Origin: Emmonsiellopsis sp. PD_33
Taxonomy: Eukaryota; Ascomycota; Eurotiomycetes; Onygenales; Ajellomycetaceae
DNA: 59,010 nt
Assembly (NCBI GenBank): GCA_032988165.1
Contig: JANTQF010000216.1
Coordinates: forward strand, 1 to 59,010
Direction of reading: 5' to 3'
Shown here: piece by piece, positions 20,159 through 31,700 of the stretch
Position numbering within the stretch: position 1 is the stretch's first letter
Layout of the letters: each line of letters begins with the position of its first letter
Position numbers and translations under genes: made by a program
Notes under the pieces: generated by a model
What the model saw: only the letters and a program-made list of their open reading frames with translations
What the model was told of the DNA's origin: nothing
Databases searched by the model: none

Positions 20159-23120
20159 ATGGTCACCCCAGAACTCCAACCCGATCCAACCGCGGGGAAT
20201 GTCGAGCCAGCCTCCTCTGTCCCTACGCCGTCAGAAAACAATGGTGAGTTAGTTGTCAATTCTACTCCCATATCTCTTCAGCTTTTCCCCGACAGCTCTT
20301 GCGCCGGTCTGCCCCCCTTTGTCGGATGTCCCTGTACTAACCCCCTATTCTTCCAGCAGGCCCTGGAAAAGTAACGCACCAGCTTGATCACGATGATTCT
20401 GCCGCCTCCCCTCCTGCCGCTAAGAAACGGCGCACTGGTTCAGTCAGCGAGAGCGCTCCAGAAGTGTCCAACAATGCAGCTGCCCAGCCAGAGGAGACCC
20501 CCGAACAACAAGCGCAGGATGCCGCGGCGCAGGCGTCAACCGTCCCAGCCACGGCCACTGACTCCAAGGGCGAAGTGAATGGCACCCCGGAGAACACAGA
20601 CCAAGGCAAAGTGAATGCACCGCCAAGTGCTGCGACTGCCCTGGGTCAGGATCCACTAGCCCCCGACGTCGCAGAAGTCATCTCGAATATCATGAGTTAT
20701 TCGGAGCGGGTAGAAGAACAGTATAACCAGCAGCTGAAAAGCGCTGGCGAATCGCAACCAATGGTGTTCATCAAGGCCAACTCCCACCTGAAGACTCAGA
20801 GTCTTCCAATCCTGGACAACTTGGTATGTCGCGGAGACGGCTACTGGTCGGATCATAACACAATGCTAACCTGATGTCCAGTCATCTCAAATCCTGACAT
20901 TGCTCGCCCAATCCTCATATCAAGACCTTACCTCGATTGTATCGGAGCCCAACTCAGAGAGTGGACAAGCGTACTCGACGATGAGATCCCTATTTGATCA
21001 CACCAAAAATGTATACACTACAAAAGGCTCCTTTCTATCACCCCGCGAGCTTGACCTCACCGAACCAAGTCAGGTGGATATAATCAGGAAGGCCAACATG
21101 GCTTCGTTCGTCTCCAGTATTTTCGGTAGCCAGGAAATTGGCTTCTCCGAGCTGGATGAGAATTTCCTGGAAACGTTTGTTCCAGAGGGAAGCCGACTCC
21201 TGAAGGTGCAAGGTGCACTCTTTCTTGAGCTCAAAACCCAAGCCTATATTGCAGCAATGAATTCGGGAAAGCGTTCAAAAACTGAGCTCTTGCATGAACT
21301 ATTTCCAGATGATCTTGAAGATCGTCTTCTTTCTCGAAGACCTGGGACTAAGCAGCTTGCGCCAAGCGAGACGGATTTCATAAAACGCGCTCACTCGAGG
21401 CGGGATATCTTGCTGAATGAAGTCAACAACCCAGAAGCTGCTGCTGCACTACCTGACAAGTATCGCTGGGAAGACTTTCTTAGGGACTTGAGTGCATACG
21501 TGAGTAAAAATTTTGAGGCCATCAGCCATCAACAGGTATGTTGTATATTCATATTATTCTATCCATTCCCACAAGCTCGTACTAATATTGACTGTTCTGA
21601 AGACGAAAAAGCCGAACAAGGGCCGCCCGTCTACCAATGGCGATACCCAAGAATCTCGTAGTGGCCCCCTTGAAGGTCAATTCTCTGTTGTCCCCAACCC
21701 TCCAGAGACTCAGGCTCCGCGCAGTGCCGCTCATAGTGATCTCGTAGCTCGAGCCGCTCGAGCCGCTCAGATTGCGCTCCAAGGCCAAAGGCAGGGAGGT
21801 CGCAACGCTGCCAAAGCCGCCCAACAGCAAAATCAGCAATCGCAAACACAACCATCTCAAGCAGCTCCGCAACAGCAGCAGCCGCCACGAACTCAACAGG
21901 TCCAACAGCTCCAACAGCTCCAACAGCTCCAACAGCTCCAACAGCCGCAACAGGTACAACCGCCACAACCGCCACAACCGCAAATATTCCAGCAGCAACA
22001 GCAACAGCAAGTACAGCAACAGCAAGTACAGCAACAGCAAGTACAACAACAGCAAGTACAACAACAGCAAGTACAACAACAGCAACAGCTTCATGCGCCG
22101 CCGCAGCATCAACCACCTCCTCAACTACAGCAGCATCAGCTCCAGTCTCAATTCCAACAACAACCACCTAAGCAGCACCAGACCCCCCAACCTCCTCCAC
22201 AACCAACCCCTATGTACCAACATGGAATACCCCAACCACCTCAACGACCCGGGGCGCACCCGACATTCCATCAAGGCCCTATGACAACCACATTCCCCGC
22301 ACAGCCAACACAACCAGCGCAACCGGCACAAATTACGTTCCACCAGAGCCCTCCTCTCCATTTCCAACAATATAATCCTGCCTCTGCGGCAGCCTCGATA
22401 ACTGCCAGGGCGCATGCAGCAGCTGCCAATTACGGTTACATGCCCGGGGTTCCTCATTACTCTCAGTCCCAACCAACACAGATACTCTATGAGAGAGCTA
22501 GACTAGCGACCACTGCGAAATCATCCCCTACCAACCGCCGTGCCGGGCTCCCAAGCCAGCGTCGCCCTTGGACCACAGAAGAGGAGAACGCACTGATGGC
22601 TGGGCTCGATAGGGTCAAAGGCCCTCACTGGAGCCAGATCCTAGCCATGTTCGGTCCTGGCGGCACGATTAACGAGTCGCTCAAAGACCGCAACCAAGTG
22701 CAGCTGAAAGATAAGGCGCGTAATCTGAAGCTCTTCTTCCTCAAGAGTGGTATCGAAGTACCCTACTACCTGAAATTCGTTACTGGCGAGCTCAAGACTC
22801 GTGCCCCCGCGCAGGCAGCGAAGCACGAAGCACGCGAGCGTCAACGTAGACTGGGTGACGAGGACAAGGCCCATGTGGAAGGCATCGAGGGGATGATGGC
22901 TCTTGCTGGCGCGCACTCAGCAAGCATGTCTGCAGATTCGGGGTCTAACAGCATGGTTGGTTCCCCTGGCCTCATGCAGCATCAGGATCCCCAGCAGTCA
23001 CAGGACCAAACCATGGAGCAAGCTCTTATCCAAAGCCTGACGCAGGAAGTTAAACAGGAAGGGATGCACCATGAGCAGGCACAGAACATGATCGACCCGT
23101 CTCTTCAAAATCCCCAATGA
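20159..23120 (+). CDS. TBF1: Tbf1/TRF-like telobox Myb DNA-binding protein
   Basis: Exons 20159-20243, 20357 (or 20360)-20823, 20882-21535, 21603-23120 give 907 aa (906 with the alternative acceptor). An acidic/disordered N terminus carries AAKKRRTG, a likely nuclear signal. A helical TRF-homology-like region (about 175-400) follows, which in this family mediates dimerisation. Then comes a long Gln/Pro tract and a Myb domain near 715-785: RRPWTTEEENALMAGL..HWSQILAMFG..DRNQVQLKDKARN. The last segment is the telobox consensus (VDLKDKWRN in others). Tbf1/TRF proteins bind TTAGGG repeats at telomeres and at promoters. The first-intron acceptor is a CAGCAG pair. The start is the first ATG downstream of the telomere-like box and agrees with the exon-1 frame. 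Confidence 0.87.
21905..22090. repeat. Coding minisatellites of Gln-rich units in TBF1
   Basis: A 9-bp unit (CAACAGCTC, coding QQL) at about 21905-21945 and a 15-bp unit coding VQQQQ at about 22006-22090. Opposite-strand Leu-rich readings are shadows. Copy number is likely variable between strains. Confidence 0.85.
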
Positions 23121-23669
23121 AGCGGTGCCATTTTCTGGGAGTGATTGACAGCATGGGATGCTCTAATATGGGAGGTATTGGTCCAGGGTATCGGGGCGTT
23201 GTTTTCTTGTATTCATTTATTGCGAGCCTGTTATTATCATCGGGGTGTCTCTTGACAGGGTGGGTAAAGGCGTCCAGGCATTATCTATGGGCACTATGGG
23301 AGATAGTGTGTCTTGCAACTGTTTAATCTGCCATTCTATGCTTGTATAGTACATTTGTTGTTACGACAAAAGTGAAGCAGTCAAAAGCAAAGCTATGAAT
23401 TTCTTTCTGACTAGTTAATCCATGGCTTTGAATGCAAGTAAATAAATATAAAAAGTGACATCGTCGTCGTCTGAATAAACATCTGTGGGGAGCCAAAGCT
23501 TATTCCCGCCTTGGCCTAGCCGCAACCTCCAGCATCGCCCTATCACGATCCTCCTCTCGCTGCACCGCCAACTCACCTCCAAAACGCCCGCCAACCAGCC
23601 TCTGTATTCCATTCCCGCCTGGCCACTGGAAGAACAAAGCACGGCTACAACAAAACCCCCCAGCCAGTC
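23121..23669. other. Intergenic: 3' flank of TBF1 and promoter of TAF10
   Basis: 549 bp between two same-strand genes. T-rich 3' flank on the left and C-rich leader on the right. No gene seen. Confidence 0.55.
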
Positions 23670-24734
23670 ATGGCCGACTCCCAGCCTCCCCCGTCCAACT
23701 CTGTCCCACCTCCATCCCAAACGACCCCGACACCAACACCAACTCCAGCACCAGCAGCCGTACAACCACCCTCCTCAGCCACACCAAACCCTACCGGCGC
23801 CGAGTCGTCATCACAGCCTGAGAACCACGATACCTCCACCCCTACCGTCCGTGCAGATGATACCGAGATGAACACCAGGCCGGACGTGACCATGGGCGGC
23901 ACGGCTGAAGCAGCAGCAGCAGCAGCAAACAACACCGCCAGCAGCACCCAGCAGACGACGACAGGCTCAAGCGCGACGATGGGAGCTGGTGGTGCCGCTG
24001 GTGTGACGGATAGTAACGTGAACCCCGTCGCGCCCACGTCAGCGCTGCCGCCGTCGAAGAAGGATACGAGTCTACGAGAGTTTCTAGGCCAGATGGATGA
24101 ATATGCGCCTATCGTGAGTTCTACATCGCCCTCACCCTCACTCCGCTACCCACCCGTACAATAAATATCATGGGGATATACATATCCCTCCGCCCTCCGC
24201 CCTCAAAGCCCACCAACATCCTAACAAAAACTCTAGATCCCCGACGCCGTAACAGCGCACTACCTCACCCTCGCCGGCCTCCCACCCCCAGGCAACGGGC
24301 CCAACCAAACCCCGCCGCACCTCGCCCGCCTCCTCGCCCTCGCCACGCAAAAGTTCATCGCCGACATCGCCGCCGACGCCTACCAATACTCTCGAATCCG
24401 GAGCTCAAATAGCTCCTCCTCAAACAACCCCATGGGCAACCTCGCCGCAACCGGTTTAGCCGCAGGTACGCAGACAGCAGGCGCGGGGGGGGCGGGGGGG
24501 GGCGTTGGTGGGGGGACTGGTGGAGCTGGCTCTGGTGGTGGTGGTGCAGGGGAGGGGGGGAAAGGGAAGGGAGCGGCGGCGGCGGGAGGGCTGCATTTGG
24601 GTGTTCAGCGGCCTGGGTTTGGTGGGGGGGGCCAGGGGGGACAGCAGGGGCGGACGGTGTTGACGATGGAGGATTTGGGGATGGCGGTTTCGGAGTATGG
24701 GGTTACGGTTAAGAGGGGGGAGTTTTATCGGTAG
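23670..24734 (+). CDS. TAF10: TFIID/SAGA subunit TAF10
   Basis: Exons 23670-24113 and 24237-24734 (123-nt intron; splice YAPI|IPDAV) give 313 aa. The first ~125 residues are Pro/Thr/Ala-rich and disordered. The histone-fold signature follows: LREFLGQMDEYAPIIPDAVT, HYLTLAGLPP, then LARLLALATQKFIADIAADAYQYSR. It ends in LTMEDLGMAVSEYGV and VKRGEFYR, the invariant TAF10 C terminus. A Gly-rich loop of ~60 residues interrupts the fold, as in other fungal TAF10 proteins. It acts in RNA polymerase II preinitiation (TFIID) and in SAGA. Confidence 0.95.
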
Positions 24735-25564
24735 ATGGGATTTTTCTTCTTTTTAAACACTTGTTTTTTTTTTTTCTTTTTTGTTGTTGTTTGCACTGTT
24801 GGGGGCGATTCTGTTATACCGACCGGTTGGCCTTTTTTTTCTTTTAATTCTTCTTTTTGTCCTGTCTGTTATCGGCGCGAAGGGGGGTTTTATATCTCGT
24901 TGCGTTGGGATTTGGGGAAAACGGAGTGTATAACATTTATGGGACCATTTATAGGGAGGGACAGCATGGTGGGAAAACTTGGGATTCTGATACCTTTTAT
25001 CTCTCTCTCTCGTTTGCAGATCTGATAATCGAAAACCATTAGAGTGATTCGTCTGATTTAATCAACCCTTTTCGCCTACCCTGACGGTGGACACCTGGAT
25101 ATATCACGGGCGCAAGATAATCGAAAACGTTAAGAAACAAAACCACGAAACATAAAATTCTAATATACAAAAGCAAGATATATATATATATACACAGACA
25201 GACACATCAAAAATATATGCCACGACAATAATGACTCTCCCAAAAAATCCCATAAAAATCCCATACGCCCGCTTTCCATGTCTTTTCTCGCCATTGGAAA
25301 CTTCAACAAAGCCGACTTTCACTCCCTTCTCCTCCCCCATCCATCTAGTTCGGCAATCCCATATCATCATCTTCAACGTCGTCTCGGGTCGGGAGGTTAA
25401 TTATCTGGGTGGTGCACGGTACGGTTCGTTTCGGTATCCCTTAGAGCTGTTGCGTAACACTCATTCCCCCACTGTCGATCATGAACCTTGAATATATGAT
25501 GGGGGCCTCCACCAGTTGACGATCCGCTTCCCCCTTTACAGTTTGAAACAAACATTCCATCCTA
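24735..25564. other. Tail-to-tail intergenic region, TAF10 / uS19m
   Basis: T-rich just after TAF10 (24,745-24,860), then A-rich toward the minus-strand gene, with a TATA microsatellite near 25,178-25,194. These are likely 3' UTRs of convergent genes. No coding sequence supported. Confidence 0.55.
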
Positions 25565-26347
25565 CTAATTCTTCGAATGCTCGTACTTGAAGCGTTTCCG
25601 GGTCCTAAATGAATCAAAGAAGGGAAAAAATTAATCATCAGCACGTCCAGCTAACCAGCCGACCTCAATCACCCCCGATGCATGGATAGCAGCTCCTCCT
25701 CTCCCTCCGAGTATCGGAATAATCAAATCTATCGAATCGGGGGGAGAAACCAAAAAAAAAAAAAGGAAAGGAAAGTGGTAGGGTGAAAAAAAAAAAAGAA
25801 TACACCACATACTGCGAAAACTCCCCCAACTTCCTCCCGACCATCTCATCCGTGATGTAAACCTCCTGGTACGTTTTGCCATTATGCACGGCAAACTTCA
25901 GCCCGACGAAGTTTGGCAGGATCGTCGCGGAGCGCGCTTGGGTTCTGATCGCGGGCGTTCCGGGGGGAGGGGGCATGGTTTTGGGGAGGGGGAGACTGTG
26001 TTTGGGATATGTTAGTAGGGGGGTGTGGCTTTTGCAGAATTGGAGTTGGGTGACGAGGGTTAGGTAGGTTTGGGGTATGCGGCGCGAGGGGAGGGATTGC
26101 GCAATTCTTGCTCGAGTCTAGCGTGCGGGATGGAGAGTGGCTTGAGACGGGTTTATTTGTGGTTTCTAGGGAGGAAATAGAAGCTGAAAAATGGGGCTTG
26201 AAGGACGTACGGGACGATATTTGGACCTAGATTGGTTGCAATGCAACGAGGTTAGAGGGGGGTCACTCAATTGGCTGAAACGCAGGGTAGGATTAGGAAC
26301 TTACCCTTCCATACCGATCTCTTGAGGAGTGCGCGTGTAGGAAACAT
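25565..26347 (-). CDS. RSM19: Mitochondrial small-subunit ribosomal protein uS19m
   Basis: Four exons: 26347-26305 (43 nt), 26226-26211 (16 nt), 25995-25813 (183 nt), 25604-25565 (40 nt), with introns of 78, 215 and 208 nt. The joined product is 93 aa: MFPTRALLKRSVWKGPNIVP, then PLPKTM..GTPAIRTQARSATILPNF, VHNGKTYQEVYITDEMVGRKL and GEFSQTRKRFKYEHSKN. RSxWKGP, AIRTQARSATILP and the DEMVGxKLGEF..TRKRF end are the S19 family signature. All four joins keep frame. No single reading frame shows the whole gene, because the N terminus, the 16-nt exon and the last 13 residues lie in separate pieces. It sits at the head of the 37S mitoribosomal subunit. Confidence 0.92.
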
Positions 26348-27098
26348 CTTGAGTTCTCTTCTTGCTGGGTTCCCTGTTGCCCGTCCGGTTGGAAGCTGAA
26401 TCGTTTGCGATCTCGAAATTCTGCGGAGAGCGGAGGTTGATGCGGAAGAGGTTGAAAGTTACGTAAGCAGATTCTCGGCACGTGATATTGGATTGCGCGA
26501 TGGAGGTCGCTTATTTGGCTCTTTTAGGATGCAGGGGGTAGCAAACCCCCCCTTCAACCTACCTCCATAAGAATTACTGTTACAGCTATCAGAAAATAGT
26601 TTTCAGGGCCTCAAAATGCCATATCTCCTTTCTTTTATTTCCATACTTGTCTTTGCACCAGTTAACCGGGCATACAGGTTTTAAGCTAGATTCATTCGTT
26701 ATCCCAAACTTAGACTCACTATTCCAAGGCAGCGTCATATGGTGTTCCCGCATGGTTTTGCATACCACAACCTTGACAGAGTTTAGGGCATACATTAGCA
26801 GCAGTACAAATGTTAGGCTGGGTGGCTGCATTATCATCATTCTAGAGGTGTCATATGTACTGTACATGAAATAGTGAAAACGTAGCAGGTCATAAATTCG
26901 TAATCTATTATCATCCTAAATGTAGTATGGCTGTGTATGCATATGCAAAGAAAAGAAAGGGGAGAAACACATAGCACTCACTCCGCCCCTCCTTCCCCGC
27001 CTTCTCTACGCATAGTATAGATTGATTAGATCTCGTGTTCGTATCCACCAACCACGGACACCATCCAAAAACCCTCCCCTTCCCCTGAAACCCTCACT
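26348..27098. other. Intergenic: uS19m promoter and 3' flank of IPMK
   Basis: 750 bp between two minus-strand genes. AT-rich in the middle, with a GTACTGTACAT motif at 26857-26867. No gene supported. Confidence 0.5.
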
Positions 27099-28629
27099 CT
27101 ATCCCTCCCCCGCAAGCCCCTCCATAAGCCCCACCAAACTCCTCACCCCGCGCAACGCATTCTCATCCGGCCCCTGGCCAGGCGTCCACCGCGCATGCGC
27201 AAAATCAATCAACCGCACCTCAAGCGCCTTGTGCGGGATTTCATCTTCGTCCTCATCTTCATCGTCGAGATCGCCTAGGTTCGCGATGGTGCTGGGGTCG
27301 ATTTCGATTTGGATCGGGGCTCCGTTTTCACCTGTGGCTTGGTTGAGGACGGATTCGCCGTCGACTTTGATATCGACGACCTGGAGGGAGCCGTCGAGTT
27401 CCTCGTCATCGGATTCGTCGGCTGGTTGATCTTTTTCCTCCTGCTCCTTGACTAGTGCCTCTTCAAAGGCCTCGGGATCACCCTCGTACACGATCAGGAT
27501 GCTAGCAGAATACATCCTGCTCTCTTCTGCCTCTAGCGCGGCCTGGATCGCGCGGAATTTCTCCACCAAGCGTCCCGCGACGAGTTTCGAGCGGTCGATT
27601 TTGCCCCTTTTCGCGCTAGCGAGAAATGTCTTGAAGCCCTCCGTGACGTTGTCGGCGTTGAACGAGCGGCCGTACCACTTGTCGTACCGCTTGTAGCCAT
27701 CGGTTGTCGTTTCAACGACAATCTGTTTGGATTTTACGCCTCCGTCGGCGGATTTGGTTTGTGCTGTGCCGATGATTTCTTTCTTTTCTTCGTTTAAAGA
27801 GTTGTTGTCGTCCTCGCCGACATACACCTTCATTCCTGCAATGCGGAAGCCTAAGCTGCCACTTGTCGTTTCGCGGGATACGTCATCTAACCGTGCTCGT
27901 TTGGCGGGGATTGAGTCGTCGTCCCAGAGCCTTGCGCCGAGCTTTACGTCCAGGACATTGGGCCGTTTGAATCCGGCCGTCACGTTTTCGAGCACTATGG
28001 AGATTCCGGTGTTTATCTTCTGGCCGCCGGAGGGGACCCATTGTTTCTCCTCGGTAGGTATAGGAGCAGGAACAGCAGTGACTACTTCCGAGTGTTTGCT
28101 TAGTTCGGGGGTTAGCGGGGTATCCGTTCCTGACGACGAAGTGAGGTCGGAGGAGGAGGGAATAGTAGCGGTGGCAGCCAATGCAGGGGTTCCGGTTTCG
28201 GTAGTGGGGAGGGAGAGGGCTTCCGCTTCCTCGGGCGAAGGGTTGGAGAGAGTGCCTATGAAGCGGGGCATGAATTGCCAGAAGCCGGGGTGTTGGGGTC
28301 CGGATTGGTAGAAGTCTACTTCCCGCGGAGTGCAGGGTTTGGCGATTAGGGAGCCGGAGGGGTTGCAGAGGACACCGTCACTAGAAGGGGGAGGTTAGTC
28401 CCGGCTTCATATAAGATATACCAGGCATGCAGCCGCTCAAAATGTTTTGATATTGGTATTATACCAAGGAACCACGTCTGGAATAGCCCATTCTCCAGTA
28501 GAGTAGAATAAGTAGGACAGCTAGAGAGAGAAGAAGCACTTACTGTCCAGCAGCAGCATGGCCAAATGCCACAAAGCTGTCTTCATCTAGTTTCTGAGCC
28601 TTGCGGCTGTCTGACGCTGAGGCGGGCAT
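27099..28629 (-). CDS. ARG82: Inositol polyphosphate multikinase (Arg82/IPK2 family)
   Basis: Exons 28629-28544 and 28380-27099 (163-nt intron; splice AAAGH|DGVL) give 455 aa. Family motifs: AAAGHDGVL and PCTPREVDFYQ at the N terminus, PNVLDVKLG (the PxxxDxKxG catalytic motif, about residues 169-177), SILIVYEGD (the SSLL-like strand) and VRLIDFAHA (the IDF metal-binding motif). The family phosphorylates IP3/IP4 to higher inositol phosphates; the yeast member also affects arginine-gene transcription and chromatin remodelling. An acidic Asp/Glu insertion lies before IDF. Thr/Ser-rich fungal insertions at about 75-140 make it longer than the yeast enzyme. Start: first ATG of exon 1, MPASASDSRK. 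Confidence 0.92.
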
Positions 28630-29582
28630 GACGAACGAGCGGATTAATGATAAGAGCGGGAAGCAGCTTAAAAAGAAGCGGGGAGAGAGGAAGACGCGGA
28701 CAAAGAAAAGCAGCAAAGTCAGGGCATTCCGGTGCAATTGGGAGATATCAAGAGAAGCAAACCGCGAGCACAAAGGGGTGCGGGGGATGTTTATGCTGTG
28801 AAACACTCAAGGGAAGCGGCGGTATTGGTGTAATCTACGGCCGTATGGTACGGTAATGCGGAGGGCGGCAGAGGGTGGAACAACAGTTATTCCGCTGGGT
28901 CTGCCGCTTCCGCCGTGTTATTACGTAATGCATCTCCTTATTGTGTTCAAGTTGATTAGTTCCAGGCCCAAACAACTTGAAGATATAAAATCAGCCCCTT
29001 TTTGCGATTTGCAACCTCACGGTGATTCTACAGAGGCTGACCTTGGTCTCTCTGTTTTGTTGGAAGAATCTCCAACTGAGCTGTTTCATTTATTTCGCTC
29101 AGTGGACCTCCTCTTTTCAAGCCCCTTTTTAATTCAGGGGCCGGTTACTGTACTAGTAGTAGTTAGTAGTAGTACTAGCTACTATGCTCGCTATTCACTC
29201 TAGGGGTTCTTGTACAGAGGAAGATAAAATTTAAAGCTGCATTTTGGGCTCCTTTGATTTATGCAGACCAGCTCAGATAACCATGCATTCACAGAGTGCT
29301 GTGTGTGGTCCTATGTTCTGCCCAATGCAGACCCCCGGGCAACGCGCAGGCAAACGGCCATTCTCTCATTGCCATCCTGCCTTTCTTTATTCGCGGTCCT
29401 TCACCAACTTTTTCTTCACCTCACCTTGCCTACTACGGATTCATTTTCTATTTATTTTCCTTTCAACTTTCAGTCCGTTGTCTATTGCCAAGCCACGTAC
29501 TTCTGTGCTTGGAGGTTGCTAACATCGAGCTACCCTTGTCTCCTTGCTCGATAACATCTCACAGCTAAAGCAGTTCCTAGCC
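28630..29582. other. Divergent promoter region, IPMK / ARB1
   Basis: 953 bp. The right half is C/T-rich on the + strand, as expected of the ARB1 leader. A TAG-rich simple repeat lies near 29,153-29,183. No gene supported. Confidence 0.5.
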
Positions 29583-31363
29583 ATGGAAAATCTCCAAGCT
29601 GAGCTTCTTCCTCTGCAGACCGGCCAAGCTCAGCCCGCGTCTGACGCCCAGCCTGGCACTGGAGAAAATGGTATAGAGGTCGCCGATACTGACGGAAATG
29701 GCAGTGCGTTGGCCAAAGAGAACGGTGCTGCGGAGCATAATAATGAAGGAGGCGATCCCCCAGAGGCAGCACAAACCGAGGAGAATGCCCCAGTCGCAAA
29801 GAAAAAGAAAAGAAAGACCAAGAGGTCGAGGGGCAAGAAACAGGTATGCGTCCACTACAGCTTACCGTTTGGAATTAAAGGGGTACGTTCTAACAGCATC
29901 TGGGTTGAATAGGGAACTGGGTTTGAGGATTACGCTGTCGATGGACCCATTACCGTTGCAGAGTATCAGGAAAACAAGAGTCTCTACGATATGTGAGTAT
30001 ATATGGATATTATAGTGCTGTGATGGATCTTGAAGGCTGACCAACTCCTCTCCTATAAAAAGCACCCTCCCTGCTGTCGAGTAAGTTCGAACACCAGAAT
30101 CCCTAATTATTGTGTCAATGGTCGTCTGCTAATCCTCTATATAGGCGCCTTGAAACGGCCATCCAGCGATATCAAGCAAAGAGGAATCTAAACCCGGAGC
30201 GGAGAAATGTGCTGACAAAATACCTTGCCTACGGAGGAGTCGATGTTGGACCCAAGATGTTCGAGGGAACGGACCAGCGTGGCCTCGAAGATATGGATGC
30301 AGAGGGAATCTTGACCGCCAGAGCTCAGTCCTCCATTCCGAAAGACCGCACTGGCTGGGAGGTGGATTTTGAAGCTGTTGCGAAGGGATACCTGTTCGTC
30401 TCCTCTCCACTCCTCATCCCTATTCTCTTAAGCCAGTAATTCTTTTACCCATATGCTAATAGTTCGCTCTTCTCTAGCTCATCCGTCCTCCCCCAATTCG
30501 TAGGCCTTGAAACCGAGCAACTGGTAAACATGGCCACCGGCACAATCAGGAACTTCCTAAACTACATCCTCTTCCATGATGTCTGCCCCGAATACCGTAC
30601 CAGCATCCTAGCAGCCCGTAACATCTGCGACACTGCAAAGATCGAGCTCTGGAAAGCCCACCAAGCCAACGCCTGGGCGCCCGGGGATTTCAACATGGCC
30701 TGCTCAACCCTCTTCGGCGGAGCCTGGTACGGCTTCTACACGGGTGATCAGGAGTGGAGCAAGGGAGTTGGTTCCGTGGGCATGTCGGACAATATTGCGC
30801 GGAAAGTATCCAAGTTCGCAATCGCGGGCGCAGGGAGCCATGAGCAGGCTGTTCGTTTCCGTGATCTCGCTAATAAGAACGAGCTCAAGGCTACCTGTAT
30901 CGATCCCAATGGGTTCGAAGTGGTTGCCATTACGCCTCCAGATGCCGACGTGCGGGACTTTTACAAGGAGCATGCGCCCGACCTACAACCAGTTGGGAAA
31001 CTGCGTGCGAAGCGGTGGTGTAATCCAAGGACTCCCAAAGAGGATTTACCACCCTCCAAAGCAAACAAAGTGATGGGGTTGGTCAAATCTTGTCAATCCT
31101 CCTTCGAATATGAGTTTTTCGTTGAGGAAAGTGTGCTTAATTTCTGCTTTGTGGGGATGAAAGTCGACACGGAGATCTGGGAGTTGAACTGTGGGTTGCA
31201 TTACTTTGATAAGGTGTTGGCTGTTTATTGTTCATTTTACACGGTTTTGTTGAATGAGAGCATGATTGGGTGGAAGGAGCCCAGGGATCTGAGGGGGGAC
31301 GATGTGGTTTGGGAGGGTTCGGGAGGTGGGGAGAATGATGAAGGCGGTGCTGGAGGACAAAGC

Positions 31364-31394
<31 letters not shown>

Positions 31395-31414
31395 ATAAAG
31401 ATGCAGACGCTTAG
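29583..31414 (+). CDS. ARB1: Argonaute siRNA chaperone (ARC) complex subunit Arb1
   Basis: Five exons: 29583-29843, 29913-29992, 30063-30080 (18 nt), 30145-30393, 30478-31414, with introns of 69, 70, 64 and 84 nt, give 514 aa. An acidic N terminus leads to a basic block (KKKKRKTKRSRGKK), then the Arb1 signature: GTGFEDYAVDGPITVAEYQ, RLETAIQRYQAKRNL, YLAYGGVDVGPKMF, WEVDFEAVAKGYLSS, TIRNFLNYILFHDVCPEY and PGDFNMACSTLF. In fission yeast, Arb1 with Arb2 binds Argonaute and holds duplex siRNA before slicing, in heterochromatin formation. The donor of the last intron is GTTCGT, weaker than the others. The tail is an Asp/Glu/Gly repeat. Confidence 0.9.
31363..31394. repeat. GAGGGT hexamer repeat coding Glu-Gly
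   Basis: About five tandem hexamers encode the Glu-Gly repeat at the ARB1 C terminus. Confidence 0.9.
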
Positions 31415-31700
31415 GGGTGGATCACGTTGACCGTAGTGCGAGGTATGCGTGGTGAGAATAGGGTGGCATAGACATGGAATTCTTTTTAAAAAGACTGACA
31501 TTAATCTTTGCAAGAAAATTATAACTATTTCTTCAGAGCATGTTCACGCTGTTAAACGGCATTAACACAGGGCAATAGCAGTGCTGTGCAAAGAGTTTGA
31601 AACCTCCCTCCTCCATGCTAGTGCTAAAGTAGTATATAGCCCCCCCATATAAACAAATAACACGTGGCTCTATATTGCCAATTAAATGAATCGTTCCATA

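Noticed and set aside
21582..22124. Long minus-strand Leu/Tyr-rich ORF resembling a membrane protein
   Set aside because: Antisense reading of the Gln-rich repeats of TBF1; no independent support.
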